Assembly (NCBI GenBank): GCA_002839355.1
Contig: PGXW01000013.1
Coordinates: 62,001-126,000 of the forward strand
Length of the DNA: 64,000 bases
Source of the DNA: Spirochaetae bacterium HGW-Spirochaetae-2
GTDB lineage: Bacteria; Spirochaetota; Spirochaetia; Sphaerochaetales; Sphaerochaetaceae
Reading direction: 5' to 3'
Shown here: one piece after another, positions 1-8,768 of the stretch
Position numbering within the stretch: position 1 is the stretch's first letter
Layout: the number at the start of each line of letters is the position of its first letter
The notes under the pieces: generated by a model
What the model was told of the DNA's origin: nothing
The model's database searches: none
The model's input: only the letters and a program-made list of their open reading frames with translations
Program-made: the position numbers and the translations under genes

Positions 1-803
1 GTAAAAGAGTCTCCGCAGCCGATGGTATTGACCGGAACCACCGCGTCGACTCTCCTCTCATCGATTGTTCCTCCATGACAGGTAAATACCGAGCGCGCCC
101 CTTGGGTAAGGACGGTGGTGACCCCATATGTCTGCTCAAGCTCCAGCATCCGCTCTTTCACGGCATCCAGGATGCTGGATTCGGTCGCGTGTTCCTTGAA
201 CGTTTCCTTTGGGAATAGGGTTTCGGAAAACTCCTTCAAGTTCGGTTTGATCACAGCCGGACGGTATTCCAGCGAGTTCAGCAGATCATCTCCCCGGACA
301 TCCAGGACTATCTTCTTACCCAGTGCCGCCGCTGTCCGTACCATCCATGGAATGATATCGTCGGAATATCCGGAGGCCTTGGTTCCGCTTATGGTCACGA
401 TCCCCACATCCTTCACCAGCTCGGCATACTGGTCCCGCAACAGGCTGTCGGTTTCCCCGCATACGGGTACCGCCTCCTCGACGATTTCCGTCACCGTGTG
501 GTGTTCCTGGTTTATCAGGGTGTAGCAAAGCCTGATCTCACTCTTGGAGTCGACGATATGTACCTGTACGCCATCTTCGGCCAACATGGAGGCGAAGGTA
601 TCCCTGAACAGTCCTCCCCCGTGGGTCAGGTGGATGGTCCGGGCTCCCAGTTCGGTAAGGACCCGAGCGGTATTGGCTCCCTTCCCCGCAACACTGAACA
701 GGTAGTTCCCGCTACGGTTGACTTCATTTTCCCAAAGATGTTCGAGGACGATTGTCTTTTGCATGACAGGATTCAAGCCTACAGCCAATATCTTTTGTAA
801 CAT
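1..803 (-). CDS. PfkB-family sugar or sugar-phosphate kinase (3' end beyond window)
   Basis: The reading frame starts at the ATG at 803-801, with AAGGG a few bases upstream, and stays open to the window edge, so only the first 267 codons are visible. The protein starts MLQKILAVGLNP and has the PfkB/ribokinase Gly-rich segment FSVAGKGANTARV near residue 40. The last visible residues include GCGDSF, the form here of the GAGDSF motif that carries the catalytic Asp. The N-terminus is closest to the FruK/LacC branch, which phosphorylates phosphosugars, but the substrate cannot be read. It lies 9 bp after the response regulator and is the last visible gene of the sensor operon. Confidence 0.85.
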   Translation of the reverse strand, partial: MLQKILAVGLNPVMQKTIVLEHLWENEVNRSGNYLFSVAGKGANTARVLTELGARTIHLTHGGGLFRDTFASMLAEDGVQVHIVDSKSEIRLCYTLINQEHHTVTEIVEEAVPVCGETDSLLRDQYAELVKDVGIVTISGTKASGYSDDIIPWMVRTAAALGKKIVLDVRGDDLLNSLEYRPAVIKPNLKEFSETLFPKETFKEHATESSILDAVKERMLELEQTYGVTTVLTQGARSVFTCHGGTIDERRVDAVVPVNTIGCGDSF

Positions 804-812
804 GTCGGACCC

Positions 813-2420
813 TTATTCGTGGTGAAATTCGTTCTGGTATTCCTTGGGAGTCTTTCCCACGGCCTTCTTGAAAATATAATTGAAATACGATGAGGAGTTA
901 TACCCCACATCGGCCGCAATGGCGGAAATTTTCATCTGATGGTTTTCCTGCAGGATTGTCTTGGCCTTGTCCAAACGCAGTTGGGTGATGTAATCGATAT
1001 AGGTCCTGCCATAGGCCCTCTTGCACAGTCTGCTGAAATATGCGGGAGTCAGTCCCAAATATTCGGATACTATCTCCAGCGAAAGCAATGGATCATCGAA
1101 ATGTGCCATGATATACGCCTTGGCCTTGTCCATGAGGTCGATCCCGGTATGGTCATCACGGGTCGCGAACTGACTGGTGATCGTCCTGCAGGCCCACGAT
1201 ATCTTGGTGAACAACTCTTCGATGCTCTTGAGATTGCTGTAGCGGTACAGTGTCATGAGATCCGGAAAGAACTTTCGGACCGGAATACCCAGCTCGTCAC
1301 CAGCCGAGAGAACGCAAATCAATACATTCCGCAGTAGTCCCTGTTTGTACTCGATACTCTTGTCTTCGTAGGAGATCTCCTTTTCCAGCGATTTCAAGTA
1401 TGCATCCAAGGGTGCCCGGTCACTCTGGGAAAGCAGATCGTAGAGTTGTTTGGTAGTGTCGTGGATCGGAAGCGGGATAGTGTTCGATTCGGAGCTGTCG
1501 GTTTTTTGGCGTACGTTGAATCCAGAGATCATCGAGAACAATGCATGGGTCTTGGCCTTGCGATATGAGAATGATAGGTCTCCCAAAGAATGGACAAGCT
1601 CACCGACTCCGACACCCAACAGGGAGAATTCAGACAGGGAATCCATGGCAAGCTTCAAATCCGCCATGAACCCGAGGGTGTTGAACGAGGGCTTGTCGGC
1701 AGACATGACGATAGTGATGTCGGTATAGAATATTTCATTGGGAAAGAAGAACAGGCTTTCCAGCTGCAACGCGTGTTTTTTCAGGTAGGGGTTGAGTACC
1801 TTTTTCAAGGTCACATACAGATTGTTGCTTTCAATGGGCGTCCGGATTTCGGAATAGAGGACAACAGGGACATGGGGAGAGTCTTTCCGCGTATACTCGT
1901 GGAGCTGCAGTCCCCGCTCTATATCTTCATCGGACAGGGTGCCGAACAACAGGTCCCTGAAGAAATCGTCCAATAGGGTTTGGCGATACTCGTCGTAAAA
2001 GGCCGAAAAGCGGTCGAAATCGTTTCTCAACAGCTGCTCTTCCTTGATGGATTCGATCAATCGCGCAAGTATGCCTTGCAACTCATCGATATTGACGGGT
2101 TTCAGTATATATTCCTTTACACCTAGTTGAATCGCCTGTTGTGCATAGGAAAAGTTGTTGTACCCGCTGATGATTATGATCTTGATGTCCGGATTCGTGC
2201 GGTTGACAGCCTTTATCAGTTCAAGGCCATCACCTCCGGACATCTGGATGTCTGTCAGCAGGATATCCGGGTTATGCGTTTGGATAGCAACGAGCGCTTC
2301 TTGTCCATTCTTCGCCAAGCCGACAACCTCGGCATCGAGCTTGTCCCAGGCTATCGATTCCGCAATGCCGTTTCGAATCAGTTTTTCATCTTCTGCAATA
2401 ACTACGGAATAAGTTCCCAT
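813..2420 (-). CDS. YesN-like response regulator (REC + AraC HTH)
   Basis: A 535-residue response regulator. Residues 1-120 are a receiver domain with the acidic pair near residue 10, the phosphoacceptor Asp57 in ILLTDIQM and Lys107 in YILKPVN. About 300 residues of poorly conserved linker follow, as is usual for YesN proteins. The last 100 residues are an AraC-type double helix-turn-helix, including YFSRLCKRAYG and VGYNSSSYFNYIFKK. It begins 3 bp after the histidine kinase stop and is its obvious partner. By analogy with YesM/YesN pairs it should switch on the divergent or downstream sugar genes; this is inference. Confidence 0.93.
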   Translation of the reverse strand: MGTYSVVIAEDEKLIRNGIAESIAWDKLDAEVVGLAKNGQEALVAIQTHNPDILLTDIQMSGGDGLELIKAVNRTNPDIKIIIISGYNNFSYAQQAIQLGVKEYILKPVNIDELQGILARLIESIKEEQLLRNDFDRFSAFYDEYRQTLLDDFFRDLLFGTLSDEDIERGLQLHEYTRKDSPHVPVVLYSEIRTPIESNNLYVTLKKVLNPYLKKHALQLESLFFFPNEIFYTDITIVMSADKPSFNTLGFMADLKLAMDSLSEFSLLGVGVGELVHSLGDLSFSYRKAKTHALFSMISGFNVRQKTDSSESNTIPLPIHDTTKQLYDLLSQSDRAPLDAYLKSLEKEISYEDKSIEYKQGLLRNVLICVLSAGDELGIPVRKFFPDLMTLYRYSNLKSIEELFTKISWACRTITSQFATRDDHTGIDLMDKAKAYIMAHFDDPLLSLEIVSEYLGLTPAYFSRLCKRAYGRTYIDYITQLRLDKAKTILQENHQMKISAIAADVGYNSSSYFNYIFKKAVGKTPKEYQNEFHHE

Positions 2421-2423
2421 GCT

Positions 2424-4115
2424 TTAAATCCTTGGTATATGGACAACCACAGTCGTCCCTTCTGAATTCGACGAGAAGTGCAACCCATAGTGTTGGCCGA
2501 AATACAGTTTAATCCGCTCATTCACATTTCGCAACCCTAGTCCAAAATCCGATTCGCTTCCCTCTTCGAGCAATTGATTGATCTCATCAATGCGATCCTG
2601 TGGAACTTGTGGACCCGAATTCGTGACATGTATACGTATATCCGTGCCGGACTCTTCCCCTACAATGGTGATTTTTTCCGATGTATCCGATTGCTGTACA
2701 CCATGGATGATTGCGTTTTCAACTAGCGGTTGCAGTATGAGCTTGAGAGTCTTGTTCTTGAGAATCGAATCGGGAATGTTGATTTCGTACACGAAGTCAT
2801 CGGCATAACGGACTTCCTGGATTATCAGATAGTTGCTGATGTGCTCTATCTCCTCTTCGATGGTGACCATGGTCCGGCCCCTGTTGAGACCAATACGCAA
2901 TAGTTTGGACAGGGAATACACCAGCCGGGTCACATCATCCATCTTTCCCTTTCGTGCCAGCCAAATAATCGAATCCAGTGTGTTGTACAGGAAATGTGGA
3001 TTGATCTGGGCTTCGAGTGTCTTCATTTCAGCGATACGGAGTTTCTCGTGTTCATCATGCAAATCCCGCAGCAGATTGTTGATCTGCGAGACCATGACGT
3101 TGAAGGTAGTTCCCAACAGGGCGACTTCGTCATCGCCGGATGTGTCCATGGTGACACGGAAATTTCCCGATTGCACGACTTCCATCAAGGATGCCAATTC
3201 GCGCAATTGAGCCGTTATCCGGTATGATATGGAACTGGAGGCGAACAATACGATGATAGCGATGACAGCAATGAGGATCAGTATGGGGGTAATCATGGAC
3301 AACACGGAGTTTTCGATGAGGGAAGGATGCAGATAACCGGTGAGTTCCCATCCCGCCAATGAAATATCCTTCGTGTATGAGAAGCTGTATTCCGAATTGT
3401 TTGTATCATTCGCCGATTGGGAGATAATCGTCTTGTCCGAACTGGTCAGTATGAAATGCCCGGTTTCTCCCATCCCTTTCCGGACGATCGTTGATAACGT
3501 CGAAACTTCGATATCGGTCAACAAAGCCCCAAGGATGTTTCCCGTGGATTTGTCCATAATCCGCAATCCCATGGTTATCAACGGTTGACCGATAGTATTG
3601 ACGGTAAATGAGCCCTCGTGCGGGTTGAACCAGACCGGACTGTCGCTGGCAATAATGCTTTGGTACCAATCGAAGTCTTTCCAATCCTGGTAAATGGGCG
3701 AGGAGAAGTTCGACTTGAATTGCATCCCGTTGGCTCCGATGATATAGAAGCCGAACAGGTGGTCGACATAGTTCTGCACAAACGATAGCTGATTGTCCAT
3801 CTCCAATTCCAGGGAATAGGCTTCCGCAATGGATTCGGGACGTGGATTCCTCAATACCGCTTGGATCTTCGGATCGTTCGTTATCCTCAAGGCATTTTTC
3901 AACGCATTGTCCAACAGATTTTCGATCTCTATGGCATTGCTGTCGACAATTGCGACCAGGACTGTCTGCAGGTGGTCCTTGATGATGTTGGTGGAAAGGT
4001 AGCTGAACGTAAATCCAAGCAACGCCACCATACTCAAGGTGATTGTCATGGTGAGGACGAATATCCTCTTGCCCAATGAATTCTTCTTAGGCGGAAACCA
4101 TTTAAAAACCTTCAT
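2424..4115 (-). CDS. YesM-like sensor histidine kinase
   Basis: A 563-residue membrane sensor. A transmembrane segment at about residues 17-40 and another at about 272-295 flank an extracytoplasmic Cache-like sensor domain. A HAMP linker follows, then the His_kinase domain of the LytS/YesM type with phosphoacceptor His374 in INPHFLYNTL. The ATPase has an N box (LVENAIIHG) and a G box (GLGLRNVNER). The start codon overlaps the end of the upstream binding-protein gene by 14 bp, so the two are probably translationally coupled. The order binding protein-kinase-regulator suggests that the lipoprotein presents sugar to this sensor. Confidence 0.93.
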   Translation of the reverse strand: MKVFKWFPPKKNSLGKRIFVLTMTITLSMVALLGFTFSYLSTNIIKDHLQTVLVAIVDSNAIEIENLLDNALKNALRITNDPKIQAVLRNPRPESIAEAYSLELEMDNQLSFVQNYVDHLFGFYIIGANGMQFKSNFSSPIYQDWKDFDWYQSIIASDSPVWFNPHEGSFTVNTIGQPLITMGLRIMDKSTGNILGALLTDIEVSTLSTIVRKGMGETGHFILTSSDKTIISQSANDTNNSEYSFSYTKDISLAGWELTGYLHPSLIENSVLSMITPILILIAVIAIIVLFASSSISYRITAQLRELASLMEVVQSGNFRVTMDTSGDDEVALLGTTFNVMVSQINNLLRDLHDEHEKLRIAEMKTLEAQINPHFLYNTLDSIIWLARKGKMDDVTRLVYSLSKLLRIGLNRGRTMVTIEEEIEHISNYLIIQEVRYADDFVYEINIPDSILKNKTLKLILQPLVENAIIHGVQQSDTSEKITIVGEESGTDIRIHVTNSGPQVPQDRIDEINQLLEEGSESDFGLGLRNVNERIKLYFGQHYGLHFSSNSEGTTVVVHIPRI

Positions 4116-5088
4116 CGAACAGCTCTATCGCATTTGAAGAATCGAACAGACGGTCTTCGATTATGATCTTTGGCGGTATCTCTTTGCCGAGAAGGTGGTC
4201 CGAGATCGTGTCGAACACCGTCTTGGCGAGCCGGGGAGTACATTCGATTGTCGCGCCGAGTTCTCCGGCGATTATGGATTTCAATGCATCCTTGCTTCCG
4301 TCGATACTTATGATCGTCACGTCGGTGTTCGGCCTGATATTTGCTGCCTTGAGTGCCTGTATCGCACCGATTGCCATTTCATCGTTATGCGCGTAGACCG
4401 CATTGAACTCCTTCCCAAAGGAGAGGATGATATCTTCCATCACATCCTGGCCTTTTATCCGTTCAAAATCGGCGTATCCGAAGGCCACGATTTCCATGCC
4501 ATCGATTGATCGGATGCCATCATGGAATCCGTTGGCACGATCGATTCCACACGAGGAACCCTCGTTTCCATGGAGTTCGACAATCTTTGCATTGTTCCCC
4601 ATGATATCGGCGAGCCAGTTGGCGGCACGTACTCCCTCTTCGTAGAAGTCGGAACCGATAAACGTCAGGAAATCGACTCCACCGGTTCCCGCGATTTCCC
4701 TGTCCAGCATGATCAGTGGAACCCCAGCCTCTTTGCAGATATCCACAATTTCCTGATATCCATCATACGTGAATGGAGTACAGACGATATATTGGGCACC
4801 TTGAGCGATAAAGTCCCTGATATCCTGTGTCTGTTTTGCAATGGAGCTGTCGGCATCCGCAACCAACAAGTTGATTCCCCGTTCGTCGGCTACCTGCCGC
4901 ATATCGTTGGTTTCGGCAACTCGCCAAGGATTTATATGGTTCATCTGGGAGAATCCCACGATCAGCCGTGTATCCGCAACCTGTGGCTTTACCGGCTCGG
5001 ATGTGCGTCGAGACTGCCCTTCTTTCACTGGAGAGCAACCGGAAAAGAGGATAACGACAAGGAGGGCGAGTGTAATAAATTTCTTCAT
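4102..5088 (-). CDS. Periplasmic sugar-binding lipoprotein (YtfQ/RbsB-like), first gene of sensor operon
   Basis: A 328-residue LacI/RbsB-fold solute-binding protein. The signal peptide ends in the lipobox LFSGC with acylated Cys18. It shares YtfQ-like landmarks with the divergent gene at 5247: GFSQMNHINPWR near residue 45, DFIAQGAQYIV, FIGSDF and VYAHNDEMAIGAIQA. No permease or ATPase follows; the next genes are a histidine kinase and a response regulator. It may therefore work as a ligand-presenting co-sensor, as ChvE-type proteins do, rather than as a transport component, or it may also serve the divergent transporter. Its family is clear; its role is inferred. Confidence 0.9.
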   Translation of the reverse strand: MKKFITLALLVVILFSGCSPVKEGQSRRTSEPVKPQVADTRLIVGFSQMNHINPWRVAETNDMRQVADERGINLLVADADSSIAKQTQDIRDFIAQGAQYIVCTPFTYDGYQEIVDICKEAGVPLIMLDREIAGTGGVDFLTFIGSDFYEEGVRAANWLADIMGNNAKIVELHGNEGSSCGIDRANGFHDGIRSIDGMEIVAFGYADFERIKGQDVMEDIILSFGKEFNAVYAHNDEMAIGAIQALKAANIRPNTDVTIISIDGSKDALKSIIAGELGATIECTPRLAKTVFDTISDHLLGKEIPPKIIIEDRLFDSSNAIELFDEGF

Positions 5089-5105
5089 GGTTTTCCAACT
5101 TCGTA

Positions 5106-5134
5106 ATGGTATAATGGGAGTCTACCCCCGTCAA
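5106..5134 (-). promoter_or_regulatory. Candidate sigma-70 promoter of the leftward sensor operon
   Basis: Read on the minus strand, TTGACG and TACCAT are separated by 17 bp. Initiation would fall near 5099, about 11 nt before the start codon at 5088, which leaves room only for the weak GGAAAA ribosome site. The -10 matches the consensus at four of six bases. The distance is tight, so this is tentative. Confidence 0.4.
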
Positions 5135-5140
5135 GGAGAA

Positions 5141-5215
5141 TTGGGGCAGTACATAATATTGATATGATAAGACAAGAAAGTGAAATTTACAGCGAGAAGG
5201 AAGGCACCATACACT
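5141..5215 (+). promoter_or_regulatory. Candidate promoter region of the rightward furanose/glycyl-radical operon
   Basis: Two possibilities are seen. One is TTGGGG with TATGAT at 5163-5168, 16 bp apart. The other is TTTACA at 5186-5191 with TACACT at 5210-5215, 18 bp apart. A short inverted repeat, ATACA-CTA-TGTAT, overlaps the second and could be an operator. AGGAGG precedes the ATG at 5247. The sequence alone does not decide between them. Confidence 0.3.
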
Positions 5216-5246
5216 ATGTATACAATTCCAAGAGGAGGATTATGTT

Positions 5247-6212
5247 ATGAAAAGGAACATCATGGTTCTTGTGATGGTTGCCCTGCTGGTGCTTTCCGCA
5301 GGAAGCATCTTTGGTGCTGGTAAAACCGAAGCGGCAGCCGATGGCCCGAAGGTAATCGGGTTCTCGCAATGTGACAGCCAACAGGCATGGAGATGGGCTG
5401 AAACCGAATCGGTGAAGGAAGAGGCCGCCAACCGTGGCTATGTACTCCAGTACAACGACGCACAATCCAGCCAAGCCAACCAGATCGCTGCAGTCCGCTC
5501 TTTCATCGCCCAGGGCGTGGATGGCATTCTGCTCGCTCCGCAGGTTACCACTGGTTTCGGTCCTGTGCTTCGTGAAGCGAAGGAAGCCGGAATCCCCGTC
5601 GTTCTGCTCGACCGAAAAGTCGATGAAAGCGAAGACCTGTTCGTAACCTTCATTGGTTCCGATTTCGTGTGGGAAGGTGAGCAAGTCGGTAAACTCGTAC
5701 TGGAAGACACCAAGGGTAAGGCGAATATCGTCGAGCTGCAGGGAACTCCCGGAGCCGACCCGGCGATCGAACGGAAAGCCGGTTTCGAGAAAGTCGTGAA
5801 GGCGAATCCCGGAATGAAGATTATCCTTTCCCAGACTGGCGATTTCAATAGGACCAAAGGTAAGGAAGTCATGGAAGCGTTCCTGAAGGCTGAAGGAAAG
5901 AACATCGATGTCGTGTATGCCCATAATGACGACATGGCAATCGGTGCTATCCAGGCTATCAAGGAATACGGCATGGATCCGGGCAAAGACATTCTCGTCT
6001 ACTCGATCGATGGTGTCAGGGACGGTTTCCAAGCCATGGTTGATGGTGATTTGAACGCGCTCGTGGAATGCACCCCGTTACTCGGACCCCAAGGTTTCGA
6101 TGCTCTCGAGGCAGCATGGCGCGGCGAATCTGTACCCAAGTGGGTAAAATCGGAAGACGGTATTTTCCGCATGGCCGATGCGGCAGCCCTTATCGGTGGA
6201 AGAAAGTTCTAG
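5247..6212 (+). CDS. ytfQ: YtfQ-like furanose ABC transporter substrate-binding protein
   Basis: A 321-residue periplasmic binding protein with an N-terminal signal segment (about residues 1-24) followed by GAGKTEAAADG. It closely resembles E. coli YtfQ, which binds galactofuranose: GFSQCDSQQAWRWAET, AVRSFIAQGVDGILLAP, VVLLDRKVDE, GDFNRTKGKEVMEAF and VYAHNDDMAIGAIQAIKE. AGGAGG lies 9 bp before the start. It is followed after 17 bp by the ATPase and then by two permeases in the same order as ytfQ-ytfR-ytfT-yjfF, which supports the family call. Binding of a furanose is likely; which sugar is not known. Confidence 0.9.
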   Translation: MKRNIMVLVMVALLVLSAGSIFGAGKTEAAADGPKVIGFSQCDSQQAWRWAETESVKEEAANRGYVLQYNDAQSSQANQIAAVRSFIAQGVDGILLAPQVTTGFGPVLREAKEAGIPVVLLDRKVDESEDLFVTFIGSDFVWEGEQVGKLVLEDTKGKANIVELQGTPGADPAIERKAGFEKVVKANPGMKIILSQTGDFNRTKGKEVMEAFLKAEGKNIDVVYAHNDDMAIGAIQAIKEYGMDPGKDILVYSIDGVRDGFQAMVDGDLNALVECTPLLGPQGFDALEAAWRGESVPKWVKSEDGIFRMADAAALIGGRKF

Positions 6213-6229
6213 AACAAGAGGAGTGTGCA

Positions 6230-7722
6230 ATGGGTGGAAAACTCCTAGAGGTTCACAACGTCTATAAGGTTTTCCCAGGTGTCACCGCTCTCGCAGATGT
6301 GGATTTCGCCCTCGAAAGGGGCGAAATCCACGGTTTAATGGGAGAGAACGGGGCTGGGAAGTCGACTCTGATCAAAGTCATCACCGGAGTATACCAGAAG
6401 GACGCCGGTACGATTGTGCTCGACGGTCAGGAAATACATCCGACCTCTCCTTTGCACGCCGAGGCATTGGGAATCAGTACGGTGTACCAAGAGGTCAACT
6501 TGTTGACCAATCTGTCGGTCGCCGAGAATCTCGCGATCGGCCGAAAACCCACCGGTACTGTTGGAATCGATTGGAAAACAATGAATCGGCGGGCCGCAGG
6601 GATCCTTGAGAAATTCGATATCGATATCGATGTCACCGAATTGCTGGGGAATTATTCGATCGCCATCCAGCAGATGGTTGCAATCGCCAGGGCTTTGGAA
6701 CTGGACTCGAAACTGCTGATTCTGGATGAACCTACATCGAGCCTCAATGCCGATGAGGTCGAGAAGCTCTTCAAGCAGATGCGTCGGTTGAAAGAACAAG
6801 GCCATGCGATAATTTTTGTGACCCACTTTCTTGATCAGGTATTTGAGATCACTGATCGGATCACCGTACTGCGCAACGGCAAATATGTCGGCGAGTATGC
6901 GACCCCGTCAATGACCAAATTGGACCTGGTGTCGAAGTTGATGGGGAAATCCCTCGATGATTTGAAGAACTTCGACAGTATCTCGAACCATGTGGAGACC
7001 GGTGACGATGCCAACCTGATCGATGTGAAGGGAATGGAAAAGACCAATTACATGAATCCTTTCGATCTGAAGGTACGCAAGGGAGATATTGTCGGGTTGG
7101 CAGGATTACTCGGTTCGGGTAGGACAGAAATCACCAACCTGCTGTTCGGCACGCAAAAACCGGAAGGGGGAGAACTCCATATCAAGGGAAAGCGGGTCAA
7201 CCTCAATTCCCCACGGAAGGCAATCGCCCATCATCTGGCCCTGAGTCCGGAGGACCGCAAGCAGGAAGGAATCATCTCAGGTTTGTCGGTGCGGGAAAAT
7301 ATCGTCCTTGCACTGCAAGTCAAGAAGGGATGGTTGCACAATATCAGTGTCCGCAAACAAAACGAACTGGCAGAGAAGTACATCGGAATGCTTTCCATCA
7401 AGACCTCCGGGGTGAACCAGCCGATCGAGACCCTCTCGGGCGGCAACCAACAGAAGGTGATCTTGGCCCGTTGGCTTGCCACCAATCCGGAACTCTTGAT
7501 TGTCGACGAACCGACACGTGGTATCGATGTCGGTGCAAAGATGGAAATAAGCAAGGTATGGGAATCGTCTTCGTATCATCGGAAATCGAAGAGGTTGTGC
7601 GCTGTTCAAACCGTGTATATATCCTTCAGAACCGCAATATCGTCGGAGAATTGCGGGGAGACGAAATCTCGGAACAGGAAATCATGGTCAGGATTGCGGC
7701 AAAAGGGGATAGAAACGTATGA
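6230..7722 (+). pseudogene. ytfR: YtfR-like sugar ABC transporter ATPase, frameshifted in the second ATPase domain
   Basis: Start ATG at 6230, after a GAGGAG ribosome site. The first ATPase domain is complete: Walker A GENGAGKST, signature-region IAIQQMVAIARA, Walker B LLILDEPTSS and switch His in FVTHF. The second reads normally through LSGGNQQKVILARW and IVDEPTRGIDVGAKMEI, where the frame is lost at about 7548-7550. Homologous sequence (QGMGIVFVSSEIEE to the end) continues in another frame to a TGA at 7722 that overlaps the next start codon. Compared with YtfR about eight residues plus one base are missing, which fits a 25-nt deletion. Unless read through or mis-sequenced, the product has a wrong C-terminus that runs on to 8239. 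Confidence 0.88.
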
Positions 7723-8768
7723 TGAAAGGACGACAAATACCGCGAATAGCATGGCCGTTGTTCGCCCTGGGCTTGATACTCTTGTTCAATCTGGTGTTCA
7801 CGGATTCATTCTTCGCCATTACGGTCAAGGATGGGCACTTGTTCGGTTCATTGATCGATATCTTGCGACGGAGTGCTCCCACGTTGATCATGGCAGTCGC
7901 GATGACCTATGTGATCGCGACGGGTGGGATCGACATATCCGTGGGATCGGTGCTCGCCATCTCGGGATCGATTGCTTCTCTGATGGTCTGGGGAGGAAAC
8001 ACCCAGTATCTCACCTCGGCTGGTTCCCAGTATTATGCTCCGATGCTCACGATTATTCTGATTCCGTTGGTCGCCTCCATCCTCTTGGGAGCATTCAACG
8101 GCGTCATGGTATCGTTTATCGGGTTGCAGCCGTTTATCGCAACGCTCATCCTCATGACCGCTGGAAGAGGACTCGCCCAACTGTTGACCGGGGGCAAGGT
8201 TCTCAATTTCAGGCATGCCGGATTCGAGTTTGTGGGTAGGGGATACCTGTTCGGGCTTCCTTTTCCGTTCCTGCTCGCCTTGGGGGTCATCGTGTTGGGG
8301 ACCGCCATTACCCGGCTGACTCCCATGGGGTTGTATATCCAAGCCGTAGGTGGCAATAGGAGTGCCAGCAACTTCTCAGGTGTGAATACCCGTCTCGTAT
8401 TGCTGTTCGTCTATGTCTTCAGTGGTTTTGCCGCCGGGTTGTCCGGCCTGGTCATGACAAGCGATATTACGGGGGCCGATGCCGGATTCATGGGATTGTA
8501 TATGGAGCTCGACGCAATTCTTGCAGTCGTCATCGGCGGGACCCCAATGGAGGGCGGCAAATACAATGTCGGCGGAACAGTGGTTGGGGTACTCATCATA
8601 CAGACCTTGACCACAACAATCCTGACAAAGGGTATTCCGACAGAATACACGCTCCTGGTGAAAGCTATCGTGGTGGTGGTCGTGCTTATCATCCAATCGA
8701 ACAAGATGCGGGAAGTGATGGGTAAACGACAAGGCAAGATGATACTCAAGGGGGGATCTGCAGTATGA
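7719..8768 (+). CDS. ytfT: YtfT-like furanose ABC transporter permease
   Basis: A 349-residue membrane protein of the BPD_transp_2 family with about eight to ten hydrophobic segments. Strong similarity to E. coli YtfT: GHLFGSLIDILRRSAP, YVIATGGIDISVGSV, QPFIATLILMTAGRG and LDAILAVVIGG. The first ATG overlaps the stop of the ATPase frame (ATGA), so translation was coupled to the intact ATPase reading frame. This supports the view that the upstream frameshift is recent or a sequencing error. Confidence 0.92.
   Translation: MMKGRQIPRIAWPLFALGLILLFNLVFTDSFFAITVKDGHLFGSLIDILRRSAPTLIMAVAMTYVIATGGIDISVGSVLAISGSIASLMVWGGNTQYLTSAGSQYYAPMLTIILIPLVASILLGAFNGVMVSFIGLQPFIATLILMTAGRGLAQLLTGGKVLNFRHAGFEFVGRGYLFGLPFPFLLALGVIVLGTAITRLTPMGLYIQAVGGNRSASNFSGVNTRLVLLFVYVFSGFAAGLSGLVMTSDITGADAGFMGLYMELDAILAVVIGGTPMEGGKYNVGGTVVGVLIIQTLTTTILTKGIPTEYTLLVKAIVVVVVLIIQSNKMREVMGKRQGKMILKGGSAV

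Noticed and set aside
6068-6229. Longer start for the YtfR-like ATPase
   Set aside because: The extra 54 codons overlap the end of ytfQ in another frame; ATG 6230 has a ribosome site and gives the normal N-terminus.
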